Assembly (NCBI GenBank): GCA_903889605.1
Contig: CAISYK010000828.1
Span: 1 to 9,772 of the forward strand
Length of the DNA stretch: 9,772 bases
From: an uncultured Bacteroidota bacterium
GTDB taxonomy: Bacteria > Bacteroidota > Bacteroidia > 2-12-FULL-35-15
Reading direction: 5' to 3'
The notes below the pieces were generated by a model that had not been told where the DNA came from, did no database searches, and worked only from the letters and a program-made list of their open reading frames with translations. The translations under genes were made by a program, and so were the position numbers. This document shows positions 7,662-9,772 of the stretch, one piece after another. The first letter of the stretch is position 1. Every line of letters starts with the position of its first letter.

Positions 7662-7692
7662 GCAGTTTTACTTTTAAATTTAAACAAATTCT

Positions 7693-7717
7693 CACTATCA
7701 TCCTAACATTATAAATT
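7693..7717 (+). repeat. Left terminal inverted repeat of the IS
   Basis: This 25-bp end starts CACTATCATCCTAAC and matches the reverse complement of 8985-9009 at 21 of 25 positions, with an unbroken TCCTAAC core at 7701-7707. It overlaps the last codons of the transposase gene, which ends at 7709. Confidence 0.75.
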
Positions 7718-8878
7718 GAGTATCAGTTGATTACAATCTTGTTCTTTGAAATTTTGTAGATAATAGTCGTCAAATAGGCGCTGTATGGGGATTTTGTCGA
7801 TTAACGAAAAATTTAAAATCTGTAATATTTCGTAATTCGTCTGTTTCAACTTTAGCTTCTCTTTCATGATTGAAATTGTAAGGTATGTAATGATTGCTGA
7901 ATAAATTTGTATGCGTACTGCATTTTCTGAATAGCCCCAAAATGATTTTATTCTTAGGTGCTGTTTAATCCATTTAAAGAATAGCTCAACAGCCCAGCGA
8001 TGCTTATATAATAGAGCAATCTTTAGGGCAGATAATCGAAAATTGTTTGTAATGAAATCGAATTCATTATCTGTTTCTTTATCGTAATATTTTATTCTCC
8101 GAATTTTTTCAGGATAACCTTTTGAAGAATAATAATTGTTGAGCATAATCGTTTGGTCGCATTTTACACCTTTCGATTTATTAACTTTTGCTGAATATAA
8201 TCTGCGATAGTTCATATTCTCCTTAGCTCGTGTGACAAAGAATGCGCCTGCTTCATGGATAACATACAGTCGTTCAAAATCAATGTAAGCTTTGTCAGCA
8301 ATATAAAATGCACCAGCTTCATAAACTATTTTGTCAAGAAAATGTACATCATGGGTTAAGCCATTGGTGATGTCGATAAAGGTTGGAATATTCGCTTTTA
8401 CATCAAATTGTGTATGCAATTTTACAGCCCCTTTCTCTTTTCGAAATTTTGCCCACCAAAATATATTCAGGCATAAATCAACTGTAGAAGAATCAACGGC
8501 ATAAACATTTCCTTTAATGGTTGGAAGAACATCTGAATTATTCTTACAAAGAATTTTTGCCTCTGAAATTAATGTATTTGCAAAGGCTGCAAATATTCTC
8601 CAATCACGATTTTCATTTGCATAGGCTAAATTTGATTTTGATAATCCAGTTCCCATTCCCAAATGATACCATTTGTTTCTTTGGGCTTTGAGACCTACAG
8701 TTAAATCAGTCAAACTATCGCAGTTAGAAAGCTGACCGAACATCATACACATCAATTGATGCCAACAAGTAAAATGAAGAACTTTATAATTACCCTTGTA
8801 TTGTTCAACATATTTATTAAAATCGTTCGCTGAGAGAAGCGAAACAATTTGTGAGAAAACATATTTTCCTGAATTCAT
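7709..8878 (-). CDS. IS4-family DDE transposase
   Basis: This enzyme catalyses cut-and-paste movement of the insertion sequence. The 389-aa protein begins with a DUF4372-type N-terminal domain (about residues 8-65: FSQIVSLL ... CWHQLMCMMFGQLSNCDSL). A DDE_Tnp_1 catalytic domain follows, with D129 in YAVDSS, D195 in IADKAY, and E298 inside the YREK signature (Y291, R294, E298, K305) in the stretch YKHRWAVELFFKWIK. All catalytic residues and the full length are present, so it should be active. The ATG at 8876-8878 is the natural start, with the N-terminal domain directly after it and a candidate promoter just upstream. It runs convergently towards arsR. It is a common family member with no cargo gene. 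Confidence 0.93.
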   Translation of the reverse strand: MNSGKYVFSQIVSLLSANDFNKYVEQYKGNYKVLHFTCWHQLMCMMFGQLSNCDSLTDLTVGLKAQRNKWYHLGMGTGLSKSNLAYANENRDWRIFAAFANTLISEAKILCKNNSDVLPTIKGNVYAVDSSTVDLCLNIFWWAKFRKEKGAVKLHTQFDVKANIPTFIDITNGLTHDVHFLDKIVYEAGAFYIADKAYIDFERLYVIHEAGAFFVTRAKENMNYRRLYSAKVNKSKGVKCDQTIMLNNYYSSKGYPEKIRRIKYYDKETDNEFDFITNNFRLSALKIALLYKHRWAVELFFKWIKQHLRIKSFWGYSENAVRIQIYSAIITYLTISIMKEKLKLKQTNYEILQILNFSLIDKIPIQRLFDDYYLQNFKEQDCNQLILNL

Positions 8879-8891
8879 TGGCTTTTAAGGC

Positions 8892-8920
8892 CAAAATTAT
8901 AACAAGAAAGTCGAAATCAA
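8892..8920 (-). promoter_or_regulatory. Candidate transposase promoter
   Basis: On the minus strand TAATTTTG (8899-8892) matches TAnnTTTG exactly, and a TTG at 8920-8918 lies 18 bases further upstream, both within the Bacteroidota consensus. Transcription would begin only about 7 bases before the transposase ATG, so a very short leader is predicted. Weak expression or near-leaderless mRNA is common for insertion sequences. Confidence 0.45.
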
Positions 8921-8984
8921 TTCAAATCGTTTAAGCCTGCAAAAACGCTACAACTATTATCTATCAATAATTTCAAAGAACTTT

Positions 8985-9009
8985 AATTTAAAACGTTAGG
9001 ACGCTAGTG
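8985..9009 (-). repeat. Right terminal inverted repeat of the IS
   Basis: The reverse complement of this end begins CACTAGCGTCCTAAC and matches the left end at 21 of 25 positions. The 106 bases between it and the transposase start (8879-8984) hold a candidate promoter and no gene. Confidence 0.75.
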
Positions 9010-9340
9010 GATTATTCTTATGATTAACAAGATCCTTCATCGCCATAAAAATGGCGCTTCTGGATGACAGAGGAATCTCCCATTCTGTCATCCCGAACCT
9101 TTGTGAGGGATCTTGTTTATATAAATGATTATGCTGATGATTGACAAGATCCTTCATCGCCAAAAAATAGCTCTTCTGGAGGATAGTTGAATCTCCCATT
9201 CTGTCATCCCGAACCTTTGTGAGGGATCTTGCTTATATAAATGATTATGCTGATGATTAACAAGATCCTTCATCGCCAAAAATGGCTCTTCTGGATGACA
9301 GGGTAATTAATATATTCCATTCTAAGAATCCCCCCCTTTG
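9010..9340. repeat. Tandem array of three palindromic REP-like units
   Basis: Units start at 9010, 9127 and 9243 (GATTATgCTgATGATTaACAAG), giving periods of 117 and 116 bp. In unit 1 an outer stem pairs CAAGATCCTTCA (9028-9039) with TGAGGGATCTTG (9104-9115), 11 of 12. It encloses one hairpin CGCCAT/ATGGCG (9041-9046 with 9051-9056) and a second, TTCTGGATGACAG (9058-9070) with CTGTCATCCCGAA (9085-9097), 12 of 13. Unit 2 keeps the outer stem but has substitutions in both hairpins. Unit 3 is recognisable only up to about 9340 (CCATTCT...CCTTTG) and lacks the closing outer arm. Similar TGTCATCCCGAAC...GGGATCTTG palindromes are dispersed through many Bacteroidota genomes, to my knowledge. No protein is plausibly encoded here. 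Together with the IS right end and the leader of the next gene, this explains the stretch 8879-9542, which has no gene. Confidence 0.85.
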
Positions 9341-9542
9341 AACTACTAAAAATACGATACCATCGAATACCCTGCGAATTCCTCAAATGAGGTTATAAAT
9401 TTGAAATCAAACAAAATAATAATCTCATAAAAATATTATCATTTGTGGAAGTTGTTCGCATTCTAAATCATTTCTAAAGCCTTTCCAAAGCTGATTTCAT
9501 AAAAACACATTCACAAAAAATTTAACACAAAACAAAATAATT
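9341..9542 (+). other. Non-coding leader upstream of the FG-GAP gene
   Basis: About 200 bases of A/T-rich sequence without a credible gene. It contains a 12-bp near-palindrome CCTCAAATGAGG at 9381-9392 and a TAAATTTG at 9396-9403 that matches the -7 element, but no TTG lies at a suitable distance upstream, so the promoter is uncertain. The bases just before the ATG at 9543 are A/T rich, as for other starts in this window. Confidence 0.4.
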
Positions 9543-9772
9543 ATGAAAATTAAAAATCTACACTTAACGCTAATTGCCTTTGCAACTTTTAATTTGCAAC
9601 TCTTAATTCACAATGCCAACGCACAAGTAACCTTCGCACCGGCAACTACCTTGTCCGTGGGGGAACAGCCATATTCAATGGTTAATGCGGATTTCAATGG
9701 AGATGGAAAAATGGATTTAGCAGTTGCTAATCAGGTTTCGAACGATGTTTCCATATTAATAGGCAATGGAGC
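9543..9772 (+). CDS. Secreted FG-GAP/VCBS-repeat protein, N-terminus only (partial)
   Basis: The gene opens at 9543 and runs off the window after 76 codons. Residues 1-27 look like a signal peptide with a hydrophobic core (LTLIAFATF) and a likely cleavage after NANA at residue 27. From about residue 31 an FG-GAP/VCBS-type repeat begins: FAPATTLSVGEQPYSM, then the calcium-binding loop DFNGDGKMDLAVAN (D50, N52, D54, D58). Proteins of this kind in Bacteroidota are usually long, carry many such repeats forming a beta-propeller, and are exported, often with a type IX secretion tail; none of that later part can be seen here. It lies downstream of the repeat array and has no evident link to the efflux locus. 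A surface or adhesion role is an inference from the family. Confidence 0.85.
   Translation, partial: MKIKNLHLTLIAFATFNLQLLIHNANAQVTFAPATTLSVGEQPYSMVNADFNGDGKMDLAVANQVSNDVSILIGNG

Larger units (their letters stand above)
7693..9009 (-). mobile_element. IS4-family insertion sequence, apparently complete
   Basis: The 1317-bp element is bounded by 25-bp imperfect inverted repeats matching at 21 positions. It contains one transposase gene on the minus strand that covers nearly its whole length, plus a candidate promoter. The transposase has a DDE triad and YREK signature of the IS4 family. The element sits 31 bases after the arsR stop, so it does not break that gene. No direct target duplication is visible: the bases left of 7693 (ACAAATTCT) do not match those right of 9009 (GATTATTCT) in register. 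The right end abuts the repeat array exactly. Confidence 0.85.

Noticed and set aside
7673..7684. Perfect palindrome TTTAAATTTAAA after arsR
   Set aside because: It is a low-complexity A/T palindrome expected by chance in this sequence. It has no GC stem or clear terminator character.
7686..9018. ATTCT as target-site duplication (7688-7692 and 9014-9018)
   Set aside because: The right copy lies four bases beyond the inverted repeat end, so it is out of register, and five bases of A/T-rich sequence is easily chance.
8996..9199. Minus-strand 67-aa open frame
   Set aside because: It lies almost wholly on the repeat units and the IS end. Its internal sequence similarity (two copies of AMKDLVNH) simply reflects the tandem DNA repeats.
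9010..9340. CRISPR array
   Set aside because: The spacing is 116-117 bp, almost the whole unit is repeated with no variable spacers, and only three copies exist.
9355..9380. Short repeated CGA/ATACC motifs with about 10-base spacing
   Set aside because: There are only two exact ATACC copies, too short and irregular to be called iterons or a binding array.
9396..9403. TAAATTTG as promoter of the FG-GAP gene
   Set aside because: It matches the -7 element but no TTG lies 17-23 bases upstream, so I did not call it a promoter.

Overview
The window is a low-GC bacterial segment that looks like Bacteroidota. Several signs point there: candidate promoters of the TTG / TAnnTTTG type, start codons preceded by A/T-rich sequence rather than clear Shine-Dalgarno sites, an oversized CusA-type RND pump, a CusB-type adaptor carrying both an N-terminal heavy-metal-binding motif and a C-terminal DUF3347-like domain, and an FG-GAP surface or secreted protein. 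I cannot assign a genus.

Positions 1-7661 hold a metal-resistance locus, all on the + strand. A few codons of an upstream gene (about 2-46) are followed by a CusA/CzcA-like heavy-metal efflux RND transporter (68-3907), a TolC-family outer-membrane channel 10 bases downstream (3918-5162), a 266-base spacer with a candidate promoter and an inverted repeat, a CusB-like periplasmic adaptor (5429-7222), a probable terminator, and an ArsR-family repressor (7341-7661) with its own promoter and operator-like dyad. The three transport proteins should form one tripartite inner membrane-periplasm-outer membrane pump. The TM4 signature and the Cys/Met/His-rich motifs favour Cu(I)/Ag(I) as substrate, but the metal is inferred. 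The ArsR protein is the obvious candidate regulator. It lacks the classical ELCVCDL metal site, and it must start at TTG because no in-frame ATG exists upstream. A three-codon ATG leader ORF overlaps that TTG.

Positions 7693-9009 are an apparently intact IS4-family insertion sequence, convergent with arsR. It has 25-bp terminal inverted repeats (21 of 25 matching) and a 389-aa transposase with a complete DDE triad and YREK signature. I see no target-site duplication. Directly against its right end lies a tandem array (9010 to about 9340) of 116-117-bp units. Each intact unit can fold as an outer stem enclosing two hairpins, and the third unit is degraded. A roughly 200-bp non-coding stretch leads into the start of a secreted FG-GAP/VCBS-repeat protein (9543 onward) that runs off the window.

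I see no clearly new multi-gene system. The parts most worth a second look are the unusual start of arsR, the cysteine pair in ArsR, the two-ended metal-binding adaptor, the extra membrane segments in the RND pump, and the cloverleaf-like repeat array abutting the insertion sequence.
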